Source: Herbinix sp.
GTDB lineage: Bacteria; Bacillota; Clostridia; Lachnospirales; Lachnospiraceae
DNA: 64,000 nt
Assembly (NCBI GenBank): GCA_029256105.1
Contig: JAQSYO010000012.1
Span: forward strand, 1-64,000
Reading direction: 5' to 3'
Shown here: positions 55,198 to 64,000 of the stretch, one piece after another
Layout: every line of letters starts with the position of its first letter
Numbering within the stretch: position 1 is the first letter of the stretch
The notes under the pieces: model-generated
What the model was told of the DNA's origin: nothing
The model's input: the letters and a program-made list of their open reading frames with translations, nothing else
The model's database searches: none
Made by a program: the position numbers and the translations under genes

Positions 55198-56034
55198 TTA
55201 GATATTATTGCCATCCCCATAATTATTCCAATTATTATTGTTGAATTTATTAACATTATCATTATATAGTATAAAAATTGCAGGAAGAATGACAATGCTT
55301 ATCATAGAAAGTAATATTAAAATTATATAATAACTAGGTGTAAAGATTATCCCTCTCGACACCTTATTAAAATTAATCATTACATTCGTAAACGTAGGAA
55401 TACATAATAACAATATTACTAATAATAGCTTCCAATAATTTTTTACACCTGCTTTTGCTCCATTTTTCAACCCTTGAATCACCCCTATATCATCTATAAA
55501 GATCGATGGGAACCATAATATAATAAACGGACTGGTAACGCAAACTAAAGCAGTGGTAATCGAAGTAGTTATTATGCTTACGGAATAAATCGACTCTGCA
55601 CCGTGAACCATCATTATTAATGTAACCGGCACAATCATTATCGACAATACGACAGATATGCCTACAGAAAATGCTATGAGTAAGAGCATCGCAAGTAATA
55701 CCCTAACAAAATATTTTTTAAGTCCGGGCAAAAAGGAATTTATGGAAGTCTTTCCTTGCACAACTGCTTCAGTAATCATATTGCCATAACCGGCAAAGAA
55801 TAATAAACCCAATATACTTATTAATGCTAGTGCAGTTAGTAACTTCATCATCGTTATGCCATAAGCAATAAAATCAAAATTAGTTGGATTCGTATTATAG
55901 AACTGGCTCATATCCCTTGGATAAAGTGCAAATACTATCAGGAACATGACTACCAGATATCCTACGTAAAGAATGATTATGCTAGGATTCCTCTTAAGAA
56001 GATTGATTGATTTTTTTAACATATAAATACCCAT
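55198..56034 (-). CDS. Six-helix membrane protein of unknown function
   Basis: 278 residues from ATG 56034 (MGIYMLKKSINLLKRNPSIIILYVGYLVVMFL), with GAGG 6 nt upstream; the longer frame to 56208 runs through structured leader sequence. Six hydrophobic segments, a YGNMITEAVVQGKTSINSFLPGLKKYFVRVL segment typical of membrane proteins resembling DUF975/YIP1-like 'glycerophosphoryl diester phosphodiesterase membrane' domains, and an Asn-rich tail. I do not recognise a specific family. It lies between the alpha/beta hydrolase and an ABC-2 exporter. Confidence 0.65.
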   Translation of the reverse strand: MGIYMLKKSINLLKRNPSIIILYVGYLVVMFLIVFALYPRDMSQFYNTNPTNFDFIAYGITMMKLLTALALISILGLLFFAGYGNMITEAVVQGKTSINSFLPGLKKYFVRVLLAMLLLIAFSVGISVVLSIMIVPVTLIMMVHGAESIYSVSIITTSITTALVCVTSPFIILWFPSIFIDDIGVIQGLKNGAKAGVKNYWKLLLVILLLCIPTFTNVMINFNKVSRGIIFTPSYYIILILLSMISIVILPAIFILYNDNVNKFNNNNWNNYGDGNNI

Positions 56035-56048
56035 GCCTTTCCTCAAAA

Positions 56049-56108
56049 CCTGCAAGCTTTGGGCTGCAGGCACAAATTTGCGTGTGAAAAATCTTGATTT
56101 TTCACACG
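56049..56108 (-). promoter_or_regulatory. Two-hairpin leader of the membrane protein gene
   Basis: CGTGTGAAAAATC-tt-GATTTTTCACACG (56081-56108) is a perfect 13-bp stem and CCTGCA-10-TGCAGG (56049-56070) is a second stem. The second ends about 15 nt before the ribosome site. Tight tandem hairpins in a leader suggest RNA-level control or mRNA stabilisation. No known riboswitch was recognised. Confidence 0.45.
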
Positions 56109-56222
56109 ATACCTCTTTTTGAATGTTATTACTTCTCGATTTATTCTGTTTTATTTTTCTCGCACTTACATTATTATTGTACAACGAATGATTGTAAAAT
56201 AATACCATTAAATGCTTAATTA

Positions 56223-57026
56223 TTAATTTCCTACGCTCTCATACAGTGTCAGACCCTTGCGAAAAAGTTTAATGGATAGATATACACTATAAACTGAGAC
56301 AATGGGAACAAACCACATAATCTTTGCCCCTAGGCCTTTGTCCAATAGTAGTGAAACAGGGAAAAAGCTTACAAATGCATAGGGTACAAGAAAAGTTACA
56401 ACAAATTGGATTGCTTTGGGGTAGATTGTAATCGGATATTTCGTATATTCTCCAACATTATGTATTAAGTTTCCGAATGCATTACCTGGAGCCTTTGTCC
56501 AAAAGGTGATACAGTTTGATGCTAAGATAACAGCTCCTCTGATTGGCAGCGCTAGAATAAATAATAAAAAACACAACAGAATACTAGTCAACGTGATCTT
56601 ATCGGAGCAATGTAGGAATGCTGTAATAAAAATAACCGTCCCAGATATCAAATTACCAATTCCATGTAATCCTATCTTTGAAGCAAATACTTGAAATACC
56701 ACCGGCAACGGTTTGATCAACAGATAGTCCATATCGCCACGCAGATAAAGACCATTAATCGTCCAAGGACCCTCAAAGAATATCTCTCCAAATCCAATGG
56801 TAAAATTCATCATGGAATATACCAATACAATTTCCCAGTATCCCCATCCATTAATCTCGTGCACGTTAGTAAATATTCCCCATATCGTAACTAACCCAGC
56901 AAATTGCATTATAAAAGATGCAACAAACTGAACGAAAAAGTCTAGCTGATACTCCAGCAGCCTCTTCAGCTCTTGACTGATATATCGTTTGTATAAATAA
57001 ACGTATCGTTTAAATTTTTGTCCCAT
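56223..57026 (-). CDS. ABC-2 type exporter permease (PF06182-like), second subunit
   Basis: 267 residues from ATG 57026, with AAGGAG 6 nt upstream; the apparent start at 57041 is a TTG before that site. Six membrane helices with family features FVQFVASFIMQFAGLVTIWGIFTNV, FGEIFFEGPWTINGLYLRGDMDYLLIKPLPVVFQVFASKIGLHGIGNL and NCITFWTKAPGNAFGNLIHNVGEYTKYPITIYP. It belongs to the ABC2_membrane_6 group and pairs with the neighbouring permease. Confidence 0.88.
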   Translation of the reverse strand: MGQKFKRYVYLYKRYISQELKRLLEYQLDFFVQFVASFIMQFAGLVTIWGIFTNVHEINGWGYWEIVLVYSMMNFTIGFGEIFFEGPWTINGLYLRGDMDYLLIKPLPVVFQVFASKIGLHGIGNLISGTVIFITAFLHCSDKITLTSILLCFLLFILALPIRGAVILASNCITFWTKAPGNAFGNLIHNVGEYTKYPITIYPKAIQFVVTFLVPYAFVSFFPVSLLLDKGLGAKIMWFVPIVSVYSVYLSIKLFRKGLTLYESVGN

Positions 57027-57086
57027 ACTTATCTCCTTCAATGAACTGAATTGAATATAGTAACTCTTTTCTCTATCAGGTATAGT

Positions 57087-57884
57087 TCAACCACCATATA
57101 TCGTAACTTTTCTAATGCAGATAGAAAACAAGACTTTTCCAAGCAAAAACAAAATAATAATCCATGCAATTTCCTTCAAAAACATAACTCCTATTTGTGA
57201 AAGCTGCACCTGATTTAGAAAAATGGATGCCGGAACGGATACGATATATTGGAACGGCATATTCTTTAAAATACTTTGGCACCATTCCGGGAAAAATAAT
57301 ATTGGTACCAAACCTCCTGAGCACAGGTTTGTAATTGCAGCCCTTGCCCATTGTATACCCATATAGGAGGTTGTTATAAAGGTAAGTAAGGAAAACAAGT
57401 AAACGACCCCAAATTTAATAATTAATGCAAAAACAATACTTACAAGAAAACAAATCCAGGTCAGGAAATCCTCCGGCAATGGAATTTGAAGTGTTATTAT
57501 TAAAGCAATCGATGCAACTGTTATCACAAGAGCCTCAAATATTGACGAACCAATTGTTTCTGACAATCGTGCAAAGTAAAAATTAAATGGTTTGATTAAA
57601 TCCATGGCTACGCTACCATCTAATATCTTTCTTGATATGGCAGACTCGGAATACCAGGACAATAAGGTATTGCACATAAAAGCCACCAACAAATATCCTT
57701 TCATACTTTCCCAAGAATAAATGGATACCATATCCTTACCCGCAAATACTGCTTTCCATAGAAAAAAAGAAGAGATAAATAATAGTACCGTAACCATCAT
57801 TGATATAAAAAAGTTAGATCGATAAGCAACCGTCTGCTGTGTAGAGGTTTTAATTAACGTTATGTATTTTTTATATTTCCGCAT
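57087..57884 (-). CDS. ABC-2 type exporter permease, first subunit
   Basis: 265 residues, six membrane helices. KKYITLIKTSTQQTVAYRSNFFISMMVTVLLFISSFFLWKAVFAG and ISRKILDGSVAMDLIKPFNFYFARLSETIGSSIFEALVI resemble the second permease, so the pair likely arose by duplication and forms a heterodimer. Lies between the ATPase gene and the second permease on the same strand. Confidence 0.88.
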   Translation of the reverse strand: MRKYKKYITLIKTSTQQTVAYRSNFFISMMVTVLLFISSFFLWKAVFAGKDMVSIYSWESMKGYLLVAFMCNTLLSWYSESAISRKILDGSVAMDLIKPFNFYFARLSETIGSSIFEALVITVASIALIITLQIPLPEDFLTWICFLVSIVFALIIKFGVVYLFSLLTFITTSYMGIQWARAAITNLCSGGLVPILFFPEWCQSILKNMPFQYIVSVPASIFLNQVQLSQIGVMFLKEIAWIIILFLLGKVLFSICIRKVTIYGG

Positions 57885-57920
57885 TTAGACTTCTCCTCTG
57901 GTGAAAAATTATCAAACATT

Positions 57921-58946
57921 TCATAAATCACAAGTTGCCTGCATTGCTTGCGACAAATTACCGGAATACATCTTCATGATAACTGTTTCTATCTTAGGTT
58001 CGTCAATTTTAAAATCTAAAACCTCATAATCCTGTGTAAAAATATTTAATAACTGAGTAGCCCTTGTCTCAAATCTGTTAAAATTTATCTTAATCATATT
58101 AGTATTTTCTAGAATCTCGTATTGAATTGTCGGATAATCCTGAAGCCGTTTTTTTGCGTCCAGAATGGGAGTTGTCGTTTCTATTGTAATGGCTCGTTCC
58201 TTGGCATAAGTATCCTTCATTTCTGCAAGATTACCATCATAAATTAAGGATCCTTTATCTATAATTACAATCCGTTCACAGATGTCCTCAATGTCCTCAA
58301 GATCATGTGTCGTCAAAAGTACAGTTGTATGATTGGAATGATTTAACTCCTTAAGAAACTGGCGAATCTTTTTCTTAATAACGATATCCAGCCCAATGGT
58401 AGGCTCATCCAGATACAGAATCCGTGGCTTATGAATAAGTGCTGCGGCCAAATCCGCACGCATTCTCTGTCCAAGAGATAATTTCCTTGCTGGTAAGTAC
58501 AAAAATTCCTCCATATCAAGAAGTGTAACTAACATATCTAGTTGATCGCGAAACTGCGCTTCCGACAATTCATAAATATCACGAAGCAGTGTGTAGGTTT
58601 CTCTAATCGGGATGTCCCACCAAAGTTGGGTTCGCTGCCCAAAAACTACACCGATATTCTTCGCATTTTCTATCCGCCTCTTAGAAGGTTCTACCCCACA
58701 TATACGTACCACACCTGAAGTTGGATGTAAAATACCTGTCATCATCTTGATTGTGGTGGATTTCCCTGCTCCATTCGGTCCTACATATGCAACAGCTTCA
58801 CCCTCATTAATATTAAAATTAATATTCTTTACCGCTTCCTTTGTAACATATTCCTGTGTAACAATATGTCGTAAGGCTCCTGCTAAACCTGGTTTTTTCA
58901 CTGCTTGTTTAAAAACCTTATTCAACTGTTCCACTTCAATTATCAT
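57921..58946 (-). CDS. ABC-2 type exporter ATP-binding protein
   Basis: 341 residues. Walker A GPNGAGKSTTIKMMTG, Q-loop VVFGQRTQLWWDIPIRETYTLLRDIY, signature LSLGQRMRADLAAALIH, Walker B ILYLDEPTIGLD, H-loop LLTTHDLEDIEDICERIVII. The Q-loop sequence GQRTQLWWDIP is characteristic of the NatA/DrrA-like members that pair with PF06182 permeases. The C-terminal ~90 residues are the usual accessory domain. First gene of the three-gene operon. Confidence 0.93.
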   Translation of the reverse strand: MIIEVEQLNKVFKQAVKKPGLAGALRHIVTQEYVTKEAVKNINFNINEGEAVAYVGPNGAGKSTTIKMMTGILHPTSGVVRICGVEPSKRRIENAKNIGVVFGQRTQLWWDIPIRETYTLLRDIYELSEAQFRDQLDMLVTLLDMEEFLYLPARKLSLGQRMRADLAAALIHKPRILYLDEPTIGLDIVIKKKIRQFLKELNHSNHTTVLLTTHDLEDIEDICERIVIIDKGSLIYDGNLAEMKDTYAKERAITIETTTPILDAKKRLQDYPTIQYEILENTNMIKINFNRFETRATQLLNIFTQDYEVLDFKIDEPKIETVIMKMYSGNLSQAMQATCDL

Positions 58947-59039
58947 TAGTTCAATTCCCCCGAATTTCTTATTTATTGTAGTTAATATTTAACACGATTC
59001 TTCAATAATAGGAACAAATATTCTATTACTCATTTAATA

Positions 59040-59067
59040 ATTTTAGCAGATAATGTATAAATTGCAA
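59040..59067 (-). promoter_or_regulatory. Candidate promoter of the ABC-2 exporter operon
   Basis: On the minus strand TTGCAA (59062-59067), a 16-bp spacer and TAAAAT (59040-59045), about 95 nt before the ATPase start. Confidence 0.4.
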
Positions 59068-59238
59068 ACATTTTTTCCCATTCCGTCTACGATTTACTTA
59101 AATTTACATGCTTTAATTTTATGAAACAAGAAGGTTCAGGCATTAGTTCAATACTATTCCTGCCTTCTGAAGAAATGCCACTAGCAATTAAAATGAAAGA
59201 ATCCGAAATTATAAAAACATTATGATAGTAATCGTACG

Positions 59239-59294
59239 AAAAAAACTTCTATTTTGCTCGTATAAATAACATTTAGCATTAATAGAAGTTTTTT
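59239..59294. terminator. Terminator of the GH94 gene
   Basis: AAAAAACTTCTATT pairs perfectly with AATAGAAGTTTTTT over a 27-nt loop. A- and T-runs on both arms allow termination on either strand; on the minus strand it follows the stop at 59376 by ~80 nt. Confidence 0.75.
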
Positions 59295-59375
59295 ACATTA
59301 TCCTATATTTAATCGTTTGATGAATCAATTCAAATAATTCTATTTCCTAATCGTAACTGCTTCTTGCTCATGCTC

Positions 59376-61811
59376 CTATACAATAATGATATGCGTTTTT
59401 CCATCATCCATAAGTTTTATCTTGTTTCCTATTACTTTTTCATTGTCAAGCATTACTTCCTGTGTAGACAATACTCCTTTACTTCTACTCTGTATTTTTA
59501 TATCGTATACAGTTGACCTGTATTTATACTGTATTGAATAGTCGCCAAAGCTTATCGGTGTCGCAGGATCAATCACAAGATAACCCTCCTCTTTTCTTAC
59601 CCCCAAAAACCAGTTAACCAAACCTTGATACATCCAACCTGCCGAACCGGTGTACCAGCTCCACCCACCTCTTCCCGTATAAGGAGGGCTTAATGATATG
59701 TCAGCTATCATTACATAAGGTTCTTTTTCATATCTCATGGAATCTCTTTTATTCAATGTGATGTGAATCGGATTTAACATGGTAAATAGGGTATGTGCCA
59801 TTTTATAATCTCCTATCATCGCACTGGCTATGGCAAGCCATACAGCAGCGTGGGTATACTGACCGCCATTTTCTCTAATTCCAGGATAATAGTTCTTGAT
59901 ATACCCAGGATTTTTACTGGTTTTATTAAAGGGTGGAGCCAGAAGCAGGGAGATTGATTCTTCTTCCTTAACTAAATAACGCCAGGCAGATTGCATCGCG
60001 GTTAAGGCTCTATCTTTGTTAGCACCTTTCGATATCACGCTCCAGGACTGACTTATTGAATCAATTCTGCATTCATCATTTTCTTTCGAGCCCATCTTAG
60101 TTCCGTCATCATAAAATGCTCTAAGATACCATTCTCCATCCCAGGTATGCTCCTCAATGCTATGGATTAAAGCTTCTCTTTTTTGTTCCAGTTCCTTTGC
60201 ATATTCTGGGTCATTTTCATAATAACAAAGTGGTATAAAATCCCCAAGCAGGGTGTATAAAAACCATGCCAGCCACACGCTTTCTCCGGTTCCCTCTATT
60301 CCCACTTCATTCATGCCATCATTCCAATCACCGCCACCCATTAAGGGTAGACCATGTATCCCAAACCTGGTAATTTGGATTGTTTTCTTGCAATGTTCAT
60401 ATACGTTATCTACCACATCAGAAATTTCTGGCGTAAACATGATATCATGTTGATTTTCTTCAAGTACCGGGCCTTTAATGTAGGGAACATTGTCTTTTAA
60501 TACATTGTAATCCCCTGTACCTCGAATATACGCTGCAGTGGCATAAGGCAACCATAATAAATCATCGGTTATTCTTGTACGAACCCCAACCCCCATAGGA
60601 GGATGCCACCAATGTTGAACATCACCCTCTACAAACTGCCGGCTGCAGGCGATGAGAATTTGGTTTCTTAAGGCACTTGGATTCGTTAATATCAGGGATA
60701 GGGTATCTTGAAGCTGATCTCTGTATCCATAAGCACCTCCACACTGGTAAAAGGCTGCTCTCGCATTTATTCTACAAGAAATTGTTTGGTATAAAAGCCA
60801 CCCATTTACCATAATGTCTATCGCTCTATCTTTTGTATTAACCTGGATGGTTCCTAAGGTCTCTTCCCAATAAGCTCTAACCTTTTCTAGCTCTTTTGGA
60901 ATCATTGAAATATCCTTATACTTATGACGAAGCGCATGTATTTGACCAAAATCACTACTCTGCCCAAGCCCAAATACCACAGTTTTACTTTCCTTTGGTC
61001 CTATTGCAACGGATACCTGTATGGCACCACAGGAGTCATAGCATACTCCTGTATTACAGGACAGCTTTGTATCTGCACCCTGTGGATTTAATATAGATCC
61101 TTTCGGTCCAAGGAATTCTTGTCTATCGCCGGTATACCCCTTTATCATCTCACTTGAGAAGATAAAAGCATTACTATTATTAAAATTAAAGGTATATAAA
61201 TTTTTAGCATTTAAATATTCATGCTCATTGTTATATGAGGTTAAAATATATGGATTCGTGTGCTCCCTTTGCGTGCCTAGAACCCACTCCACATAATAGG
61301 AAAGGCACAGATATTTCACCTTATCCGAATTATTCGTCAGCTTAAGTTCCCAAAGTTTTAGCGGTTCCTCCAGAGGAGTGAATACGGTAAGTTCTTGACT
61401 GGTGTTCGCTTCCTCATGTAGAAATTTGGTATACCCAAAGCCATGTCTCGTAAGGTAGGTTCCCCGATCTGTTCTTCCAAGGGATACGGGAGTCATGATG
61501 TCTCCCGTTATTTCGTCCAATATATAGATTGCTTCTGAGGCTTTGTCGCTCACCGGGTCATTGGACCATGGTGTTATCTTATTCTCTCTACTATTATAAG
61601 CCCAAGTAAACCCGGCTCCTGATTCCGATATATGAAACCCAAAGTTCTTATTTGCTATAACATTAATCCAAGGAGTCGGTGGTTTATTGCTTCCTTCCAG
61701 AAGAACTTCATATTCTCTTCCCTCCTCTATAAAACCGCCAAATCCATTGAAAAATTCATAGTTTTGACCTGCTTCTTTACTTTGTTGTATTGGTATATTC
61801 ACAGAATCCAA
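59376..61811 (-). CDS. GH94 (glycosyltransferase-36) phosphorylase-type module of cyclic beta-glucan synthase, separate polypeptide
   Basis: 811 residues from a TTG at 61811 with AAGGAGG 8 nt upstream; an ATG at 61841 in frame, 2 nt after the upstream gene's stop, has no site and is the alternative. Residues ~5-290 are the GH94 beta-supersandwich (NGFGGFIEEGREYEVLLEGSNKPPTPWINVIAN, SGAGFTWAYNSRENKITPWSNDPVSD). A linker helix follows, and the (alpha/alpha)6 barrel begins with GGAYGYRDQLQDTLSL and HWWHPPMGVGVRTRITDDLLWLPYATAAYI. The general acid is the Asp of LMGGGDWNDGMNEVG. The sequence corresponds to the C-terminal third of NdvB-type cyclic beta-1,2-glucan synthase, where it trims glucan by phosphorolysis. 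Alone it could act as a beta-1,2-oligoglucan phosphorylase. Confidence 0.85.
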   Translation of the reverse strand: MDSVNIPIQQSKEAGQNYEFFNGFGGFIEEGREYEVLLEGSNKPPTPWINVIANKNFGFHISESGAGFTWAYNSRENKITPWSNDPVSDKASEAIYILDEITGDIMTPVSLGRTDRGTYLTRHGFGYTKFLHEEANTSQELTVFTPLEEPLKLWELKLTNNSDKVKYLCLSYYVEWVLGTQREHTNPYILTSYNNEHEYLNAKNLYTFNFNNSNAFIFSSEMIKGYTGDRQEFLGPKGSILNPQGADTKLSCNTGVCYDSCGAIQVSVAIGPKESKTVVFGLGQSSDFGQIHALRHKYKDISMIPKELEKVRAYWEETLGTIQVNTKDRAIDIMVNGWLLYQTISCRINARAAFYQCGGAYGYRDQLQDTLSLILTNPSALRNQILIACSRQFVEGDVQHWWHPPMGVGVRTRITDDLLWLPYATAAYIRGTGDYNVLKDNVPYIKGPVLEENQHDIMFTPEISDVVDNVYEHCKKTIQITRFGIHGLPLMGGGDWNDGMNEVGIEGTGESVWLAWFLYTLLGDFIPLCYYENDPEYAKELEQKREALIHSIEEHTWDGEWYLRAFYDDGTKMGSKENDECRIDSISQSWSVISKGANKDRALTAMQSAWRYLVKEEESISLLLAPPFNKTSKNPGYIKNYYPGIRENGGQYTHAAVWLAIASAMIGDYKMAHTLFTMLNPIHITLNKRDSMRYEKEPYVMIADISLSPPYTGRGGWSWYTGSAGWMYQGLVNWFLGVRKEEGYLVIDPATPISFGDYSIQYKYRSTVYDIKIQSRSKGVLSTQEVMLDNEKVIGNKIKLMDDGKTHIIIV

Positions 61812-61843
61812 ATCATTTGCCTCCTTTCCTTTCTGAATCATCT

Positions 61844-64000
61844 TTATTCTTCAATAATTTCAGTTAGATTATCCTTGACATTTCTAAAGTAGATTCCTGT
61901 TTTTTCGGAAAATACAACCCTAGCGACCGTTAAGAGCAAATCAATCTCTGCGGGAATCATCTGATAAGAATGCAACATGAAAAGACTTGGCCTTTCGTTG
62001 CTCGTCTCGTAAATTCTTAGGGAGGTGGTAATATCATTAATCAAATCATCCACTTCCTGCATATAACCATGCTTTGCATCACTTAAAATAATAAGATCCA
62101 CAATAACACGATTAATTCTCAAATATTCATAAGCCTTCAGAACATCCTTTATGACGCCCGCTTCCTCTATCGATTTTACTCTAAGAAGTAGAATAGGATT
62201 ATCACCTGATACACCAAATCGCCATAGGAAACTTTGATTTTTAAAGTTTCTCCTTATATTTTCATCCGGACCTCTGTAATAACCGGAAGGATAGAAGATT
62301 GGACTGATTAAATCCTGAAAAGCGTTCATCTGCGGCCTCGAGATTTCAAGGTATTTCAGTTCAATCTCCGTTTGCAGTCTAAACTTCTCAAATATATCAT
62401 CAATTCGATAAGCAATTTTTAACTCTTCTCCAATTTTTATTGCTTCCTCCTTGTTTTGACACACGCCCGTTATAAATGAAATACAAGCCGTTTCACCCAC
62501 TCCTAAGGAAATACTAACACGCAAGCTCATAATCGGATCGTTACAAAAACCGGAAAGATTGGAAAGTGATATGCTGTTTACAATCGCATCCGGGTTTTCA
62601 AGTGAATTATTTCTCCCGATAAATTTAAGTCTATCATTCTCGTATTCCACTCTTTTTATTGGTATCGTTTGTGATTTGACCATATGCATAAGGTATGGAT
62701 TGCCACTATCCTTTTTACTTCGTCGCTTTGAAAGGAAGATTGATTGTTCTTCTAAAAATTCGCTTTCAATAAAAAGCTTATTAAACGCAGGATGACTTAA
62801 TTCTGCAAGATGGCTATCACCCACAACTTCAAGATAACTTGTGATTTCAAATTGCTTTCCCTCTTTTCCATTATTCGTTAAGGTAACTTTACGTATCTCT
62901 ATATTATGATTAGGATCAAGGCTGACCACTGTACACGAAGTAATATCCCCATCTCTTCTCTTAAATTCAGCTTGATGAGGAGAAAATATAACCTGATATT
63001 CATCCGGCTCTGTTCTTGTCGGATGATAAGCTGTGCTCCAGTACTTCCCTTTATTGATATCCTTTATATAAATATAGTTCCCCGTATTCGCATAAAGATC
63101 TGCTCTCCAGCGGTAGAGCATCATATTCTTGTAACTGCTAAAACCATCTCCGTCTGAAGTGATCATTAGGGAATATTTATTGTTAGAAAGGTAGTTTGCT
63201 ACGGGTATTTTCGGTGTAACACTGTTGACATAGCGGTTACTAAACACGTCTTCTCTGAAATATATCTTACCAATTTTAATTGTATATCCCCGCTTCGCAA
63301 TCGATATTAAATGGGATTGCCGCTTTTCTTCTAGCAGAACTTCAGTAGCTTTTACCATAGCTTCAGAATGGAATCTTTTCCGTATGATACCATGATTTAG
63401 AAAATTATTAATTGCCACTAAATTCATACCTTGATGGTGAGCCATAAAAGACCTTACAATGCAATACGGTGTCATTTCCACAGCATCCGGTCCATTAAAA
63501 TCAATTGCTTCATAAAATCCATATTCACCAAATGCACCTAACTCACTTAATTTTCTAAGATTTGATAAGCAGTCCTCACTCCCATATTCAATCGCTAGCA
63601 TGGTAGCATAAGGAGCTACCACTAGGGAGTTTTTACGTACCGGTTGTAATCTTAGTTTTGGAACTCCAAAAGCTTTATATTGGTAATTTGAATTAAGGTC
63701 AAAACGAAAATACTGAGATTCAGAGATACCCCATGGTATTCCCATTTCTTTTGCATAATTCATTTGTTGCAATACTGCCGCTTTTGATGATTCCGCATAT
63801 ACCGAACCTTCAAACTCTTTTAAAACCAGATTTGGCATTAAATATTCAAACATCGTCCCACTCCAAGAAACAAAGCATGGGATACCTTTTACTATTGTAA
63901 GTGGTCTTGCTAGCTTGTACCAATGTCTTAAGGGCACTTCGCCCATCGCTATTGCCAAAAAACTTGTTAATGAGGATTCAGACGCCATTAAATCATAGCA
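61844..64000 (-). CDS. Cyclic beta-1,2-glucan synthase (NdvB)-like protein, C-terminal part, 5' end outside window
   Basis: The reading frame is open through the right edge: 64000-63989 encodes CYDL directly before MASESSLTSFLAIAMGEVPLRHWYKLARPLT, and YDLMASESRLTSF-type sequence is the normal interior of NdvB, so the Met at 63988 is not the start. About 718 residues are visible. The first ~240 are a glycoamylase-like domain (PF10091 type: WSGTMFEYLMPNLV, WGISESQYFRFD, APYATMLA, YGFYEAIDF, RSFMAHHQGMNLVAI). Residues ~260-700 are a GH94-type beta-sandwich and helical region. In one-piece NdvB a second GH94 module follows; here translation stops (TAA at 61844) and the module continues as a separate gene in a different frame. 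The membrane glycosyltransferase part, if present, lies to the right. Confidence 0.83.
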   Translation of the reverse strand, partial: CYDLMASESSLTSFLAIAMGEVPLRHWYKLARPLTIVKGIPCFVSWSGTMFEYLMPNLVLKEFEGSVYAESSKAAVLQQMNYAKEMGIPWGISESQYFRFDLNSNYQYKAFGVPKLRLQPVRKNSLVVAPYATMLAIEYGSEDCLSNLRKLSELGAFGEYGFYEAIDFNGPDAVEMTPYCIVRSFMAHHQGMNLVAINNFLNHGIIRKRFHSEAMVKATEVLLEEKRQSHLISIAKRGYTIKIGKIYFREDVFSNRYVNSVTPKIPVANYLSNNKYSLMITSDGDGFSSYKNMMLYRWRADLYANTGNYIYIKDINKGKYWSTAYHPTRTEPDEYQVIFSPHQAEFKRRDGDITSCTVVSLDPNHNIEIRKVTLTNNGKEGKQFEITSYLEVVGDSHLAELSHPAFNKLFIESEFLEEQSIFLSKRRSKKDSGNPYLMHMVKSQTIPIKRVEYENDRLKFIGRNNSLENPDAIVNSISLSNLSGFCNDPIMSLRVSISLGVGETACISFITGVCQNKEEAIKIGEELKIAYRIDDIFEKFRLQTEIELKYLEISRPQMNAFQDLISPIFYPSGYYRGPDENIRRNFKNQSFLWRFGVSGDNPILLLRVKSIEEAGVIKDVLKAYEYLRINRVIVDLIILSDAKHGYMQEVDDLINDITTSLRIYETSNERPSLFMLHSYQMIPAEIDLLLTVARVVFSEKTGIYFRNVKDNLTEIIEE

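Larger units (their letters stand above)
58947..59375. other. Region between the ABC exporter and GH94 gene
   Basis: 429 bp with no gene seen. It contains the predicted exporter promoter (59040-59067), a hairpin-forming stretch around 59130-59173 (GAAGG..CAGG / CCTG.CCTTC) of unknown purpose, and the GH94 gene's terminator (59239-59294). Confidence 0.65.

Noticed and set aside
61844-63988. Start codon of the right-edge gene at 63988
   Set aside because: The frame continues to the window edge and the preceding residues fit the interior of an NdvB-type protein, so the Met is internal.
1-64000. Mobile elements, tRNA or rRNA genes
   Set aside because: No transposase, integrase, terminal inverted repeats, cloverleaf or rRNA sequence was noticed by eye; a tRNAscan or IS search could still find something small.

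Overview
The window looks like a chromosomal segment of a low-G+C, spore-forming Firmicute of the class Clostridia, most probably a Lachnospiraceae member close to Lachnoclostridium/Anaerocolumna. The grounds are AT-rich intergenic DNA, strong AGGAGG ribosome sites, the recN-spoIVB-spo0A sporulation block, and a plant-fermenter style set of sugar genes. The genus is inferred from gene content and was not tested. Almost everything is on the minus strand. I saw no rRNA, tRNA, CRISPR array, insertion sequence or prophage.

Layout. 1-3.2 kb: the 5' end of gap (GAPDH), a Na+/phosphate symporter with a PhoU-like tail and a candidate Pho box, and three small sporulation-type genes, two of them Gly/Ser-rich. 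3.4-8 kb: spo0A, spoIVB, recN. 8.4-12.2 kb: a secreted protein made of about 14 bacterial Ig-like (BIG2) domains. 12.3-15 kb: a Zn/Cd P-type ATPase and its ArsR-type repressor with a clear promoter/operator. 15.4-20.5 kb: hemerythrin-like protein, MATE exporter, PHP phosphoesterase, chemoreceptor.

20.5-30.3 kb: a myo-inositol catabolic locus. iolJ-C-B-D-E-A run on the minus strand, followed upstream by a DeoR-type regulator and a plus-strand iolG. Together they cover all steps from inositol to acetyl-CoA plus DHAP (IolG, E, D, B, C, J, A), but there is no inositol transporter. A 10-bp motif is shared by the iolJ and iolG promoters. 30.4-31.1 kb: an MgtC-like membrane protein.

31.3-51 kb: a sugar-uptake and glycosidase region. 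It holds an alpha-galactosidase (GH36), a PhnP-like metallo-beta-lactamase-fold phosphodiesterase, a divergent GH38-fold protein, an unknown protein, a HAD phosphatase, a complete Opp-type ABC transporter, a GntR/LacI hybrid regulator, an OPA-type (organophosphate) MFS transporter and a large GH38 alpha-mannosidase. The mix of alpha-glycosidases, phosphoester enzymes and neighbouring inositol catabolism suggests, as a hypothesis only, use of glycosylated inositol or inositol-phosphate compounds such as galactinol or glycolipid headgroups.

51.5-59 kb: an ECF sigma factor with its membrane anti-sigma candidate, a DUF975 protein, an alpha/beta hydrolase, an unknown membrane protein and a three-gene ABC-2 exporter. 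59.4-64 kb: a cyclic beta-1,2-glucan synthase (NdvB) type enzyme split into two reading frames. The downstream gene is a free-standing GH94 phosphorylase-like module. The upstream gene runs off the right edge of the window. Three unrelated short tandem repeats (7, 20 and 11 bp periods) lie in intergenic DNA.
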